DNA of 42,131 nt from Actinomycetota bacterium (GCA_021325455.1 JAJPHD010000019.1:1-42131); one strand, 5' to 3'; positions 23,670-33,281 are shown, numbered from the stretch's first letter. Numbers and translations are program-made. The notes: generated from the letters alone by a model not told the origin.

Positions 23670-24891
23670 TCAGGGTGCAGGTCCACCTTCGCCGCCGCTC
23701 CGTCGGCTCGGGTGGCGGGGATCGGAGGGAGGGACGAAGGGCCGCTTGCCCCTCCCCTCCACCAGGGCCCAGCCCTTTGTGGTCTTGAGGCCATGGTGAT
23801 GGGCACAGAGAAGATCCAAGAGGTCGTACATGGTGTAGTGGCACTTGGCCCATTCCAAGCGGTGGTCGACCTCAAGTTGCCCTTGGGCCGGGCAACCCGC
23901 GGCGGCACAGAAGGGGTACAGCCACTCGAGAGCGCTCTGCTGGGAGGCGCTGGGCCGCCGGCCCAGGTGAGCTACCCCGGTGAGGGCCTTGGCCCTGGTC
24001 AATATGGCGGCCACGAAGGGGCTCCCCAGGGCCAAGAGGTCACGCACCGCCGACATGGCGATGGGTCCATATCCCACCAGCTCACACGTCTCTCCGTCTC
24101 GGGCGCTCCCCTGAGGAAGGCGTCGAGGTCCACTCTGAGGAGCAGCTTCACCGGGGACCCCCTCTGGGCCTTCTGCCCATGAGGGCCCGGTCCGGTCGAG
24201 GACCGGGCCAGGTCCACCAGGGCGTCAAAGCTATGAGCAGACAGTGGCTCTTGTGTTCCCTGGGCTCTGCCTTCTCGGTGGCGGCGGTCAGCGAGGGGAG
24301 CCAGAGCCGCCATCGCCTGGGCCCCGTCCTCGGGGTTCCCCTCCGCTCTCAGGTGCCAGACACCCTCGGTGTCGGTCCGGTGCCGGAGGGAGCGCCTGGC
24401 CTGAATGGCCCGCCGGCGGGCCTCCAGATCCCGGTGGGAGGCGGCCTTCGCCTCCCGGCAGGCCTCGGCCAGGCAGGCCAAGGAGGCCGACCGGGCCAGG
24501 TCCAGCAGGCGGCCCCCGGATGAAGGGTCGGACCCGGTGGCCTCGGAGACCATCTGGGTCTGGGCCGGGGAGAGCCGGCCAGAGCTGGCCGCCTCTCTCA
24601 CCTCGGGCTGGGAGCAAAGGCGCCTGCCGGTCTCGAGCGTCGACCGGGCCGCCTGGGTGAACATGCCGACCCTGCGGGCCAGTGCCTCGGCGGCCGAGCG
24701 GTGCCCCTCCTCCCGCCACGCCCCTCGGCGGAGCGGGCCGCAGCCAGTGCCTTGATGGTGGCGGCGGTGGCCTCGATGGCAGCCGCCTGCTCCACCACCG
24801 AAGAAGCGTCAGCCAGGCTCACCAGCGCCGGGTCGAAGCGCTCTGCCCAGTGGGCCAAGGCCTTCCTAAGCACCGACAGGCGCTCGCACAT
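23670..24891 (-). pseudogene. DUF222 / HNH-endonuclease gene (13E12-like) broken by two frameshifts
   Basis: Three reading frames in succession spell one DUF222-HNH protein. Frame one (from ATG 24891) gives LAHWAERFDPALVSLADASSVVEQ. A one-base loss in the C run at 24721-24724 moves the match to a second frame, WREEGHRSAAEALARRVG and on through GRLSPAQTQMVSEA and VDLDAF. Near 24085-24093 another one-base loss moves it to a third frame, CELVGYGPIAMSAVRDLLALGSPFV and the HNH core EVDHRLEWAKCHYTMYDLLDLLCAHHHGLKTTKGW. The Asn of the usual NLxxLC is not kept. Both slips go the same way, so no restored frame exists. Either a decaying gene or local sequence errors. A LexA box lies upstream. Confidence 0.85.
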
Positions 24892-24961
24892 GGACGGTCC
24901 CGCCTTCGGGTGGTCCTCCGGATGGGCCGGCCCCAGCCGGCGATGCGTTCCTCCCAGGTGA

Positions 24962-24977
24962 GGGAACGTATGTTCCC
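24962..24977 (-). promoter_or_regulatory. LexA (SOS) box upstream of the DUF222-HNH gene
   Basis: GGGAACGTATGTTCCC has perfect 6-bp arms around a 4-base centre and contains GAAC-N4-GTTC, the LexA box core of Gram-positive and actinobacterial type. It ends about 70 bases before the ATG at 24891, a promoter-proximal position. SOS boxes ahead of 13E12 (DUF222-HNH) genes are known from mycobacteria. Confidence 0.8.
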
Positions 24978-25020
24978 CATCCTACGGGCGGCCTGTGACC
25001 ATGAGAGGACACCGGACAAA

Positions 25021-25082
25021 GGGGACTCAGTGAGAGGGGGCCCCGGCCGACGGGGACCCAGTGAGAGGGGGCCCCGGGCGAG
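25021..25082. repeat. 31-bp direct repeat, two adjacent copies
   Basis: Units at 25021-25051 and 25052-25082 differ at only a few positions; the shared core is CAGTGAGAGGGGGCCCCGG. Just after it CCGGCCCAGAGGG also appears twice. Non-coding, function unknown. Confidence 0.8.
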
Positions 25083-25210
25083 GCGGTCCCGGCCCAGAGG
25101 GCCCCGGCCCAGAGGGCGCCCTCAGGAGGGGGGTGGCCCCGGGACACGGCGGCTGGCCCGGTCCCGACCCGCTCCCGGAGCCAAGGGGCACGCCGGCCAT
25201 GCAGGGCCGG

Positions 25211-25873
25211 CTAACCCCACCCGGGCTTCCTGCTGCCCAGACGGGCCCTCGCCGCCAGCTCTATCAGGTCCGTGCAGGTTTCGAGCTCCAAGACGGTGGA
25301 GTCGAGGATCAGGTGGTACAGCCGGGGGTCGTCCTGGCGGGCTCCGTAAAGGGACTTCACGTAGGCGTCCCGGGCGCGGTCGGTCTGGGCCTGGCGCTCG
25401 CGGGCGGTGGCCTCGTCTATGCCCTCCAGGGCCATGACCCGGGCGATGCGCCCGGCCACCGGACCGTCCAGCCGCACGCTCAGCACGTCGGGCCGGCCGC
25501 GCAGGACCAGCATCCCAGCCCGCCCCAGGACCACGCCACCAGTCGTATCAGCCACCCGGCGCAGCACCGCCTCGGTCTGCTCCTTGTAGGTCTCGGCCGA
25601 GTACCCAACGTCGTGGACCACCGGGTCCGGCCCCAGGGGAACGGCCAGGCGGGCCATCGTCGTGAGGAAGCGCTCCATGCCGGTCTCGGCCTTCTCGTCG
25701 TGAGCCAGCACCGTCTCCAGAGAGACGGCCATGCGTTGGGCCACCTCGACGGGGATGGCCCGGTCGAAGAACGGCAACCCCAGCCGCTCGGCCAGCATCC
25801 GGCCCACCGGCCCCCCGCCGGCGCCGTAGGAGGCGGAGAGGGTGACCACCCCGCGCACAGCCCGGTCGCTCAT
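25211..25873 (-). CDS. cytidylate-kinase-like protein (PF13189 type)
   Basis: The 220-residue product begins with a P-loop-like segment, VVTLSASYGAGGGPVGRMLAERLGLPFFDR (loop about residues 14-24), followed by GVVLGRAGMLVLRG and the LID-like arginine region TARERQAQTDRARDAYVKSLYG. This is the cytidylate kinase-like family, related to nucleotide kinases but of undefined substrate. It is not the housekeeping Cmk. The ATG at 25873 is 50 bases after the merR stop, so it may be the third gene of the MFS-merR unit. A longer frame upstream crosses merR and is not conserved. Confidence 0.85.
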   Translation of the reverse strand: MSDRAVRGVVTLSASYGAGGGPVGRMLAERLGLPFFDRAIPVEVAQRMAVSLETVLAHDEKAETGMERFLTTMARLAVPLGPDPVVHDVGYSAETYKEQTEAVLRRVADTTGGVVLGRAGMLVLRGRPDVLSVRLDGPVAGRIARVMALEGIDEATARERQAQTDRARDAYVKSLYGARQDDPRLYHLILDSTVLELETCTDLIELAARARLGSRKPGWG

Positions 25874-25923
25874 GGCGCCATTGTGGCCCGCGACCACCCC
25901 GGCCAGGGTGGACCCCCCAGGGT

Positions 25924-26394
25924 TCAGCCAGCTGACTCCGTCAGCTGCTGGTGGACCTCCCGGTAGTGGGCGGCCTTGGCCTCGATCCGCTCCAGGATGG
26001 CCGCCAGCCGCTCGAACTTGGCCCGGACCCGGGCTTGCTGAGCCTCGAGCATCTCGATGGCCTCCTCCAGGAGGCGGGCCTGCTCGCCCGGGCCCTGACC
26101 GCGGCGGTACGCGGCGCGGATGGCCTCGAAACGGTCCTCCACCGCCAGTATGGCGTGGATCTCCTCCAGGCTGTAACCCATGACCTCCTGGAGATCGCGG
26201 ATGAGTGACAGCCTGGCCACGTCGGCCTCCGTGTACCGCCGGCAGTGCCCGGGCGTGTGATCCGCGGGGGTGACCAGACCTATCTCCTCGTAGTAGCGCA
26301 GCGTGCGCTCCGACACGCCCAGCTGCTCGGCGACCCGGCCGATGGGGAGGAGCCCCTCTCGGGCGGGGGCGGCCGGGGCCGGGGCGGGGCTCAC
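25924..26394 (-). CDS. MerR-family transcriptional regulator
   Basis: The 156-residue protein has an N-terminal winged helix-turn-helix (about 15-85: [57 protein letters not shown]) and a long C-terminal coiled coil for dimerisation. No cysteine pair for metal or redox sensing is seen, so an organic ligand is more likely. The GTG at 26394 overlaps the exporter stop as GTGA, so regulator and transporter are co-expressed and the exporter is its probable target. Confidence 0.92.
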   Translation of the reverse strand: MSPAPAPAAPAREGLLPIGRVAEQLGVSERTLRYYEEIGLVTPADHTPGHCRRYTEADVARLSLIRDLQEVMGYSLEEIHAILAVEDRFEAIRAAYRRGQGPGEQARLLEEAIEMLEAQQARVRAKFERLAAILERIEAKAAHYREVHQQLTESAG

Positions 26395-28331
26395 CGGCCC
26401 CCTCCCCCGGCGCTGGCCCGCCGCCCGCCCGGCCAGGCAGGGACGCCCTCGGTGCCGTGTCCCCCGCGGCCATCGCTGCCCCGGGCCCCGTCTCGCTCCC
26501 CGCTACCCGGCTGCCCACCGGCGCGGGCTCCATCGCCGGGCGGCGGGCCGGCCACCGGCCCGGTGGACGACGGGACCCCCACCGGCACCTCGTCCTCCCC
26601 AGGGACCTGCTCCTCCTCGCTGTAGACGTACTTGCCGCCCCTCAGCCACGATGCGCCGGCGGCTATCAGGCAGGCGATGATGGCAAAGTCGAAGGCCTCA
26701 TGGAGGCCGGTGGCAAAGGGTGGCGAGATCAGCTTGGGGAAGAACTCCCGGCCGACCAGGTACGAGGCCTGGGCATGGGGAAGGTGGGCCAGGATCCCGG
26801 TCGGGCCCAGCAGGCTCTTGATGGGGTTGTAGCCGAGGAAGGCGGCGAACAGGCTTCCCACAGGGGGCAAGGCGGCCACGCGGTGGGCGGCGGAGGCCGG
26901 CACGCCGTGGGCCGTGAGCCCGTGGTAGAGCGTCTGGGGCAGCGTGGCCGAGAGGCCCACGATGATGAGGGTGAAGAAGATGCCGATGGAGAGCACCATC
27001 GAGGCGTTCTGGAAGGTGACCATCATGCCGGCCCCCGCCCCCCTCTTGTCCGGGGGCAGGCTGTTCATCACCCCGGTGCGGTTCGGGGCGGAGAACAGCC
27101 CCATGGACAGCCCGAGGAACAGCAGGATCAGCGCGAACCAGGCGTAGGAGAAGTCCATGGGGAGCAGCTCGAGCAGCCCGAAGCCGATGGCAGCTCCCAC
27201 CATTCCCCCCGTGGCGAACGGCCGCGCCCCGTAGCGGTCCGAGAGGAACCCGGACACAGGCCCGGCGGCGAGGAAGCCAGCCGTGAGCGGCAGCATGTAG
27301 ATCCCCGCCCACAGGGGGGTGGCCACGAAGGTGAACCCGTGGCGGGGCAGCCAGATCCCCTGGAGCCAGATGATGAGGATGAACATGAGCCCGCCTCGGC
27401 CCAGGGATGAGAGCAGCTGGGCCAGGTTTCCGGCGGTGAAGGCCCGGATGCGGAACAGCGGCAGGCGGAACATCGGCTCGGCCACCTTGGTCTCCACCCA
27501 GGTGAACAGCACGAGCAGAAGGGCGCCGCCTACCAGCTCGCCCAGCACCTTCGGATTGGTCCAGCCCATGGTGTGCCCGCCGTAGGGCAGGATCCCGTAG
27601 GTGATGCCGACCAGGATCGAGATGAGGCCGGCGGCGAACAGGAGGTTGCCCCACCAGTCGATGCGGGCCTGCCGGCGCACGCCGGTGTCGTGCAGCTTGA
27701 GATAGGCCCACACCGTCCCGAACAGGCCCACCGGCACCGAGACCACGAAGACCAACCTCCAGTCGACCGGGCCCAGCACGCCGCCCAGGACGAGGCCGAT
27801 GAAGGAGCCGGCGATGGCGGCCACGGCATTGACCCCCAGGGCCAGGCCCCGCTGGTCCTCGGGGAAGGCATCGGTGATGATGGCGCTGGAGTTGGCGAAG
27901 AGCATGGCCCCGCCGACCCCCTGGAGCACCCGCATGATGATGAGGTAGAGGGCCGCTCCCCGCCCCTGCATCCAGCTGAGGGACAAAAGGATCGAGAACA
28001 GGGTGAACACGGCGAAGCCGAGGTTGTACATCTTGACCCGCCCGTACATGTCACCGATGCGCCCGAAGCTCACCACCAGGACGGCGGTGACCACGAGGTA
28101 GCCCATCAGGATCCAGAGGAAGTACAAGGTGTTGCTGGGCAGCAGCGGGTCGAGGTGGATGCCGTTGAAGATGTTGGGGAGGGCGATCAGGATGATGGAG
28201 GAGTTGATGGTGGCCATCAGGATCCCGATCGTGGTGTTGGAGAGGGCCACCCACTTGTACCTGGGCCCCAGATCCCCGGGGGCCTTCGCCCGTGATCTGC
28301 GTTGCGTTCCGCTCAGCGCCGGCACGCGCAC
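26391..28331 (-). CDS. MFS exporter, DHA2 (14-helix) family
   Basis: The 646-residue membrane protein has about 14 hydrophobic segments between residues 25 and 575, motif A ([13 protein letters not shown]) at 90-102 and a motif C-like [13 protein letters not shown] in helix 5. These fit drug:H+ antiporters of the EmrB/QacA type. The last 70 residues are a cytosolic, glycine-rich and charged tail with no known domain. The GTG at 28331 follows GAGGAGG with 7-base spacing. It heads an MFS-merR unit; the substrate cannot be read from sequence. Confidence 0.9.
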   Translation of the reverse strand: MRVPALSGTQRRSRAKAPGDLGPRYKWVALSNTTIGILMATINSSIILIALPNIFNGIHLDPLLPSNTLYFLWILMGYLVVTAVLVVSFGRIGDMYGRVKMYNLGFAVFTLFSILLSLSWMQGRGAALYLIIMRVLQGVGGAMLFANSSAIITDAFPEDQRGLALGVNAVAAIAGSFIGLVLGGVLGPVDWRLVFVVSVPVGLFGTVWAYLKLHDTGVRRQARIDWWGNLLFAAGLISILVGITYGILPYGGHTMGWTNPKVLGELVGGALLLVLFTWVETKVAEPMFRLPLFRIRAFTAGNLAQLLSSLGRGGLMFILIIWLQGIWLPRHGFTFVATPLWAGIYMLPLTAGFLAAGPVSGFLSDRYGARPFATGGMVGAAIGFGLLELLPMDFSYAWFALILLFLGLSMGLFSAPNRTGVMNSLPPDKRGAGAGMMVTFQNASMVLSIGIFFTLIIVGLSATLPQTLYHGLTAHGVPASAAHRVAALPPVGSLFAAFLGYNPIKSLLGPTGILAHLPHAQASYLVGREFFPKLISPPFATGLHEAFDFAIIACLIAAGASWLRGGKYVYSEEEQVPGEDEVPVGVPSSTGPVAGPPPGDGARAGGQPGSGERDGARGSDGRGGHGTEGVPAWPGGRRASAGGGGR

Positions 28332-28361
28332 GTGCTTCCTCCTCAGCTAGTTCCCAGGGCC

Positions 28362-28382
28362 AAACTGACGTTGACGTAAACT
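28362..28382 (-). promoter_or_regulatory. candidate MerR operator upstream of the MFS exporter
   Basis: The 79-bp gap between priA and the exporter is more AT-rich than its surroundings and contains ACGT-TG-ACGT at 28368-28377. On the minus strand this reads TTTACGTCAACGTCAG. The ACGT half-sites are perfect, the outer flanks only partly symmetric. TTTACGTnnACGTAAA-like sites are bound by some MerR regulators (LiuR group). Binding by the adjacent MerR is inferred. Confidence 0.5.
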
Positions 28383-28410
28383 GTAGCGGCTCAGGGCCGC
28401 CCGTCGTGCA

Positions 28411-30420
28411 TTACGCCCGCCAGGGGTCCACCTCGATCCGCAGGCCCTGGCGGGGCCGGGGCAGGCTGGCCAGGGGGTCGCACAGAGCCCGGTGATCGGG
28501 CGCCCGCACCAGCCACCTGCCCTCGCTCGGCCCCAGCACCTCCAGCCCGGCACTGCCCGCGGCCTCCCGGAGGGCGGCCACCCAGGCCTCCGCTGCCGCC
28601 CCCGACACCACGGCCAAGGCTGTCTCCGGAGGCAGGCGCAAAGCCTTGCGTCCCTTGGCCTCGACCTCCGCCAGGAGGCTGGGGTCAGCATGGAGGGCAG
28701 CCTGCACCACCTCATGGTGGGGCAACCGGGTCTGCACCAGCACGCGCCCCCCGCCATCCCGGCCACCCACCAGACGGGCAGCCCGGGCCAGGCGGGCCAG
28801 CGCCTCCTCGCCGGCCCGGAACCGCGGCCCCAGCAGCTCCTGGTCGAAGTCCAAGAACGCCACGGCGCTCGCCCGGCCCAGGCGGTGGAGCACGGCCTCG
28901 GTCCCGATGACCAGCCGGTGGCCCGTGCCCCACCCGGGCGGGGATCCCCTGGTGACCTCGGCCACCGGCACCTGGGCCAGCGCCTCCAGGTCCTCCCGCA
29001 GCCGGGACACGCCCATCCTCAGCACCTTGAGGCGTGTCGAGCCACAGCTGGCGCAAAGAGCGGGGCGGCCGGAGCCACAGCGCCGGCACACCAGCCCGGA
29101 CGGCACCCGGATGGGCCTGGAGGGTAGGGACGGTCCCGGCCCGCACCGCCCGCTCTCGGGTGGCACAGGATCCCCGGGCCGACCGTCCCCAGCCGCGCCC
29201 TCTGGTGACACGCCATCCCCGGCCCCGCCCCCGCCGGCCCCTCCTGCGGCCACGGTCGGCGAACTGGGGGGGAGGATAGGCGCCTCGGCCATGGCCCCTC
29301 CGCACGTCTCACAGCGGGCCAGCTCCCCACAGCCGGTGCAGGCGAGGAGACGGGCCCTCCCGGTCCGGTTGAGGACGCAGACCAGTGGGGGGCCGCCCTC
29401 CCCGTCCGCCGCCCTCCGCACCAGCCGCACCAGGGGCTCGGTGAACAGGCCCGCCCGGGGGTCCTCCTTGCGCCGGTCCACCACATCCAGCACCGCCCAC
29501 CCGCGGCGCTCCGAGGACCGGGAGACCCGCACCAGCCTCCCCCAGGCGTGCAGCTCCACCGTGGGGCAGGGCGAGGTCACCACGCAGGGGGCCCCGGCCC
29601 GGCGGGCCCGCTCGGCGGCCACCACCCATCCGACCCAGGTGGGGGCCGCCTCCCCCTGCCAGGCCTGGTCATGGGCATCGAGGACCACCACGCCGGCCAA
29701 CCCCGGGGCCGGCCCCCACGCCCCGGCCCGGGAGCCCACCACCACCCTCCCCCCCGCCGCCGCCGCCGCCCACCCCCCGGGCAGGAGGGCGACCGGCCAC
29801 CCCGCTCCCGACAGCCGTCCGGCCAGGTGGGCGGCGCCGGGGACGGAGGGGCTCAGCACGAGCACGGACCGACCGGGGCGCAGGCAGGCCTCCAGCACAC
29901 CCTCGACCAGGGGAAGCAGGTCTGCCGCCGGCGGCAGCTGCACCACGGCCCGGCCCGCTCCCACCGCCTCGGCGGCGAGCGGGGACGAGGCACGGGCTCC
30001 CGACGCTCTCCCAGGTGGCAAGGCCCCGAAGCGCCCTTCGGCCCGGTCCGGCTGCCGTCGGCCCTCGCCGGGAGCGGGTAGCTCTCGCACCACCGTCTCG
30101 GGCGAGGCGGTGGCGAGGAAGTGCGCCGGCCGGCCGGCCCAGCGCCAGGCCGCCCAGCGGGCCAGGGACACGATCTCCGGCGACGGGCCGTGGCCTCTCC
30201 AGGCCAGCAGAGGGCGCAGCTCCACGCCCGGCGGCGGGGTGGCCCCTTCCTCCACCACCCAGCCCGCCACCCGCCGGGGCCCCAGCGCCACCCGCACCCG
30301 GGTCCCCACCCCCACGGGGTGCGACCAGCCGGGAGGGACGGAGTAGTCGAATGTCTTCCCTACTGCCGGCAGGTCCGCCAGCACCCGCACCACGCGCACC
30401 CCCGAGCGGTCGGGGGGCAC
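28411..30420 (-). CDS. priA: primosomal protein N' (PriA) of helicase-degenerate actinobacterial type
   Basis: The product of about 669 residues has the PriA N-terminal DNA-binding domain (VLADLPAVGKTFDYSVPPG), a degenerate helicase core, the zinc region and the C-terminal domain (LPHHEVVQAAL, LRLPPETALAVVSG). The Walker A GxTGSGKT is missing (VVQLPPAADLLPL in its place) and DEEH is replaced by LDAHDQAW, so ATPase activity is not expected. The zinc cysteines (CTGCGELARCETC; CRRCGSGRPALCASC) remain but are parted by about 60 low-complexity residues. Start is uncertain: GTG at 30420, 30399 or 30393. It lies directly after metK. Confidence 0.9.
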   Translation of the reverse strand: MPPDRSGVRVVRVLADLPAVGKTFDYSVPPGWSHPVGVGTRVRVALGPRRVAGWVVEEGATPPPGVELRPLLAWRGHGPSPEIVSLARWAAWRWAGRPAHFLATASPETVVRELPAPGEGRRQPDRAEGRFGALPPGRASGARASSPLAAEAVGAGRAVVQLPPAADLLPLVEGVLEACLRPGRSVLVLSPSVPGAAHLAGRLSGAGWPVALLPGGWAAAAAGGRVVVGSRAGAWGPAPGLAGVVVLDAHDQAWQGEAAPTWVGWVVAAERARRAGAPCVVTSPCPTVELHAWGRLVRVSRSSERRGWAVLDVVDRRKEDPRAGLFTEPLVRLVRRAADGEGGPPLVCVLNRTGRARLLACTGCGELARCETCGGAMAEAPILPPSSPTVAAGGAGGGGAGDGVSPEGAAGDGRPGDPVPPESGRCGPGPSLPSRPIRVPSGLVCRRCGSGRPALCASCGSTRLKVLRMGVSRLREDLEALAQVPVAEVTRGSPPGWGTGHRLVIGTEAVLHRLGRASAVAFLDFDQELLGPRFRAGEEALARLARAARLVGGRDGGGRVLVQTRLPHHEVVQAALHADPSLLAEVEAKGRKALRLPPETALAVVSGAAAEAWVAALREAAGSAGLEVLGPSEGRWLVRAPDHRALCDPLASLPRPRQGLRIEVDPWRA

Positions 30421-30446
30421 CTGGGGATCGCTGGTGGGAGGAGGAG

Positions 30447-31643
30447 CTAGAGGCTCAGGGCCCGCTTGAGGTCCTCCAGGCGGGGGGTCGCCTCCCACGT
30501 GAACTCCTTGTCCGGCCGCCCGAAGTGCCCGTAGGCGGCCGTGCGCCGGTAGATGGGCCGGCGCAGGTCCAGGTCCCGGATGATGGCGGCCGGGCGCAGG
30601 TCGAAGATCTCCCTGATCCCGGCGGTGATCCGGACCGGGTCCACCGTCTCGGTGCCGAAGGTCTCCACCATGATCGAGATCGGATGGGCCACCCCGATGG
30701 CGTATGCGACCTGGATCTCGCAGCGGCGGGCGGCGCCGGCGGCCACCACGTGCTTGGCCACCCACCTGGCGGCGTAGGCGGCCGAACGGTCCACCTTCGA
30801 GGGGTCCTTCCCCGAGAAGGCACCCCCTCCATGGCGGGCCATGCCCCCGTAGGTGTCCACGATGATCTTGCGGCCGGTGAGGCCGGTGTCGGCATGGGGC
30901 CCACCCAGCTCGAAGCGCCCCGTGGGGTTGGCCAGGACCCGCATGCCCGAGGTGTCCAGGTCCGAGGGAAGGAGAGGCTGGATGACCTGCTCGGTGAGGT
31001 CGGGAAGGAGCACCGACTGGAGGTCTATGCCAGGAGCGTGCTGGGTGGAGACCAGCACGGTGCTTATGGCCACCGGGCGGGTGCCCTCGTACTCCACCGA
31101 CACCTGGGTCTTGCCGTCAGGCCGGAGGTAGGGGAGCACGCTGGAGCGGCGCACCTCGGCCAGGCGCTCGGCCAGGCGGTGGGCCAGCCAGATGGGCAGC
31201 GGCATGAGGTCGGGCGTCTCGTCGCAGGCGTAGCCGAACATCATCCCCTGGTCGCCCGCACCCTGGGCGTTCAATATGTCCTCCCCGCCCGACCCCGAGC
31301 GCAGCTCCCAGGCCGCCGTCACGCCCTGGCTTATGTCGGGTGACTGCTCGTCGAGGGACACCGTCACCCCGCAGGTGTTGCCGTCGAAGCCGTAGGACTC
31401 CCGGTCGTAGCCGATCTCGCAGATGGTCTGGCGGACCAGGCGGGGGATGTCCACGTAGCTCTCGGTCGTGATCTCGCCCGCCACCACGACCAGGCCCGTC
31501 GTGAGGAGGGTCTCGCAGGCCACCCGGCCGTAGGGGTCGTTGGTCAAGATGGCGTCCAGCACGGCGTCGGAGATCTGGTCGGCCATCTTGTCCGGGTGGC
31601 CCTCGGTGACCGACTCGGACGTGAAGGTGTAGCGGGGCGTCAT
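30447..31643 (-). CDS. metK: S-adenosylmethionine synthetase
   Basis: The 398-residue enzyme makes SAM from methionine and ATP. Motifs are [33 protein letters not shown] (the signature hexapeptide) and [20 protein letters not shown] prefer the ATG at 31643 because [12 protein letters not shown] matches the family N-terminus and AAGGTG lies 9 bases upstream. A GTG at 31655, overlapping the coaBC stop as GTGA, would add four residues and is also possible. The coaBC-metK-priA order is standard for Actinobacteria. Confidence 0.97.
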   Translation of the reverse strand: MTPRYTFTSESVTEGHPDKMADQISDAVLDAILTNDPYGRVACETLLTTGLVVVAGEITTESYVDIPRLVRQTICEIGYDRESYGFDGNTCGVTVSLDEQSPDISQGVTAAWELRSGSGGEDILNAQGAGDQGMMFGYACDETPDLMPLPIWLAHRLAERLAEVRRSSVLPYLRPDGKTQVSVEYEGTRPVAISTVLVSTQHAPGIDLQSVLLPDLTEQVIQPLLPSDLDTSGMRVLANPTGRFELGGPHADTGLTGRKIIVDTYGGMARHGGGAFSGKDPSKVDRSAAYAARWVAKHVVAAGAARRCEIQVAYAIGVAHPISIMVETFGTETVDPVRITAGIREIFDLRPAAIIRDLDLRRPIYRRTAAYGHFGRPDKEFTWEATPRLEDLKRALSL

Positions 31644-31651
31644 AGGAGGTA

Positions 31652-32833
31652 TCACCTTGCCAGTCTGCGGGCCGCCGCGTCCAGAACCGCCCCCGCCACC
31701 ACCGTCTTCGATGCCAGGGGGACCTCCACCACCTCGCCGTCAGCGGCCACGATGGTCACGGCGTTGGTGTCGTGCCCGAAGCCTACCCCCGGGGCCCCCA
31801 CGTCATTGGCCACGATCAGGTCCAGGCCCTTCGCCGCCAGCTTGGCCCGGGCCCGCTCCACCAGCTCGGCTCCCCCGGCCGTCTCGGCGGCGAAACCCAC
31901 CAGGACCTGGCCCGGCCGGCGGGCCGCCCCCACCTCGGCCGAGATGTCGGGGACCGGCTCCAGGTCCAGCTCCGGGGGACCGTCCAGCCGTCTGATCTTG
32001 GTGGCAGAAGGGGACCGGGGACGAAAGTCCGCCACGGCGGCAGCAAGCACCACGATCTGGCACCCCGGGCTCCGGGCCAGGACGGCGGCTTGCATGTCGG
32101 CTGCCCTTTCGACCTGGACCCTGGTCACGGAGGCCGGCGCGGGCCGGTCGGTGGTGGTGACCAGGGTCACGGCTGCGCCCCGGGAGGCGGCCACCTCGGC
32201 GATGGCGTGCCCCTGCTTGCCGGAGGAGCGGTTGCCTATGAAGCGCACCGGGTCCAGGGGCTCACGGGTGCCGCCCGCGCTCACCAGCACCCCGATCCCC
32301 TCGAGGTCCCCCCCGGTGCGGAGCACCTCTGCCGCGGCAGCCAGGATCTCCTCCGGCTCGGCCATCCGCCCGAAGCCCTCGTCCCCGCCGGCCAGCTGCC
32401 CCTGGGCCGGGCCCACGGTGCGGACCCCGCGCTGGCGAAGGAGGGCCAGGTTGGCCTGGGTGGCCGGGTGCTCCCACATCTCGGCGTGCATGGCCGGGGC
32501 CACGAGCACCGGCGCCCTGGTGGCGAGGAGGACGGCGCCCAGGAGGTCGGGGGCCAGGCCCGCCGCGTAGCGGGCCAGCAGGTTGGCCGTGGCCGGCGCC
32601 ACCACCACCAGGTCGGCCTCCTGCCCCAGGCGGGTGTGGGGGATGGGGTCGGGGTCCTCGAACAGTGACGTGCGGGCCCGCTCGCTGGCCAGGGCGGAGA
32701 AGGTGAGGGGAGCCACGAAGCGGGTCGCCTCCTCGGTGAGGACCGGCGACACCAGGGCCCCGGCGTCGACCAGGCGCCGGCACAGCTCAACGGCCTTGTA
32801 GGCGGCGATCCCCCCCGATATGCCCAGGACCAC
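31652..32833 (-). CDS. coaBC: phosphopantothenoylcysteine decarboxylase / synthetase (CoaBC)
   Basis: The bifunctional coenzyme A enzyme has an N-terminal flavin-dependent CoaC domain ([50 protein letters not shown] with the actinobacterial H in place of N) and a C-terminal CTP-dependent CoaB domain ([41 protein letters not shown]). The first standard start is the GTG at 32833, giving 393 residues. The frame stays open 17 codons further to a CTG at 32884, which overlaps the rpoZ stop as CTGA and would add a short leader ending in LRGRR. No Shine-Dalgarno distinguishes the two. Confidence 0.95.
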   Translation of the reverse strand: MVLGISGGIAAYKAVELCRRLVDAGALVSPVLTEEATRFVAPLTFSALASERARTSLFEDPDPIPHTRLGQEADLVVVAPATANLLARYAAGLAPDLLGAVLLATRAPVLVAPAMHAEMWEHPATQANLALLRQRGVRTVGPAQGQLAGGDEGFGRMAEPEEILAAAAEVLRTGGDLEGIGVLVSAGGTREPLDPVRFIGNRSSGKQGHAIAEVAASRGAAVTLVTTTDRPAPASVTRVQVERAADMQAAVLARSPGCQIVVLAAAVADFRPRSPSATKIRRLDGPPELDLEPVPDISAEVGAARRPGQVLVGFAAETAGGAELVERARAKLAAKGLDLIVANDVGAPGVGFGHDTNAVTIVAADGEVVEVPLASKTVVAGAVLDAAARRLAR

Positions 32834-32880
32834 GCGGCGGCCCCGCAGGTGGTGGGCCCCCCCGCCGCTGGAGGGTGCGG

Positions 32881-33219
32881 TCAGGAAGCCTCCCCGCCCG
32901 GACCTTCGTCGTCGTCGGGCACGGGCTCGAGGCCCGGCTCGCCTCCCACGGCCTCGGCCTCGGCCCCCTCCTCGCTGGGACGGGTGAAGCTGATCTTGCC
33001 CGCAGCCACCTCCTCCAGGGCGATGGAGAGGGGCTTGCGGGCCACCGAGGCCACCTGGGGAGGGACGATGGCCCCCAGGCCCTCGCCCAGCTGGTTGAAG
33101 TAGGAGTTGATCTGCCGGCCGCGCTTGGCGGCCAGGGTGACCAGGGTGAACTTGGAATCGACCCGGTCCAGCAGGTCCTCGATGGAGGGGTCCATCATCG
33201 TGTTGCGGCGGTCGGCCAT
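32881..33219 (-). CDS. rpoZ: RNA polymerase omega subunit
   Basis: The 112-residue product carries the omega core (MMDPSIEDLLDRVDSKFTLVTLAAKRGRQINSYF, then KPLSIALEEVAAGKI). It helps assemble and stabilise RNA polymerase. The last 35 residues are a very acidic tail. GAAGGGA lies just before the ATG at 33219; a start at the internal MM is possible. It is in the usual gmk-rpoZ-coaBC order. Confidence 0.96.
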   Translation of the reverse strand: MADRRNTMMDPSIEDLLDRVDSKFTLVTLAAKRGRQINSYFNQLGEGLGAIVPPQVASVARKPLSIALEEVAAGKISFTRPSEEGAEAEAVGGEPGLEPVPDDDEGPGGEAS

Positions 33220-33281
33220 GGTGTCCCTTCGTCTGCTCTGCCCTGCCCGAGCTTGCCCGATCCCCGAGGCCGGCGGGCCCC

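Larger units (their letters stand above)
24892..25210. other. intergenic region with SOS box and short repeats
   Basis: This 319-base gap lies between the kinase-like gene stop and the DUF222-HNH start. It contains the LexA-type palindrome at 24962-24977, two copies of a 31-bp repeat at 25021-25082 and a doubled CCGGCCCAGAGGG at about 25088-25116. I see no gene. Confidence 0.7.

Noticed and set aside
23588-23908. N-terminal extension of the EamA transporter to an upstream ATG
   Set aside because: The extra 107 codons lack any transporter character and run back over the HNH gene and the gap; the GTG at 23587 has a ribosome binding site and opens into the first helix.
25874-26533. N-terminal extension of the kinase-like gene across merR
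   Set aside because: The extension is an out-of-frame shadow of merR; the ATG at 25873 begins the conserved domain.
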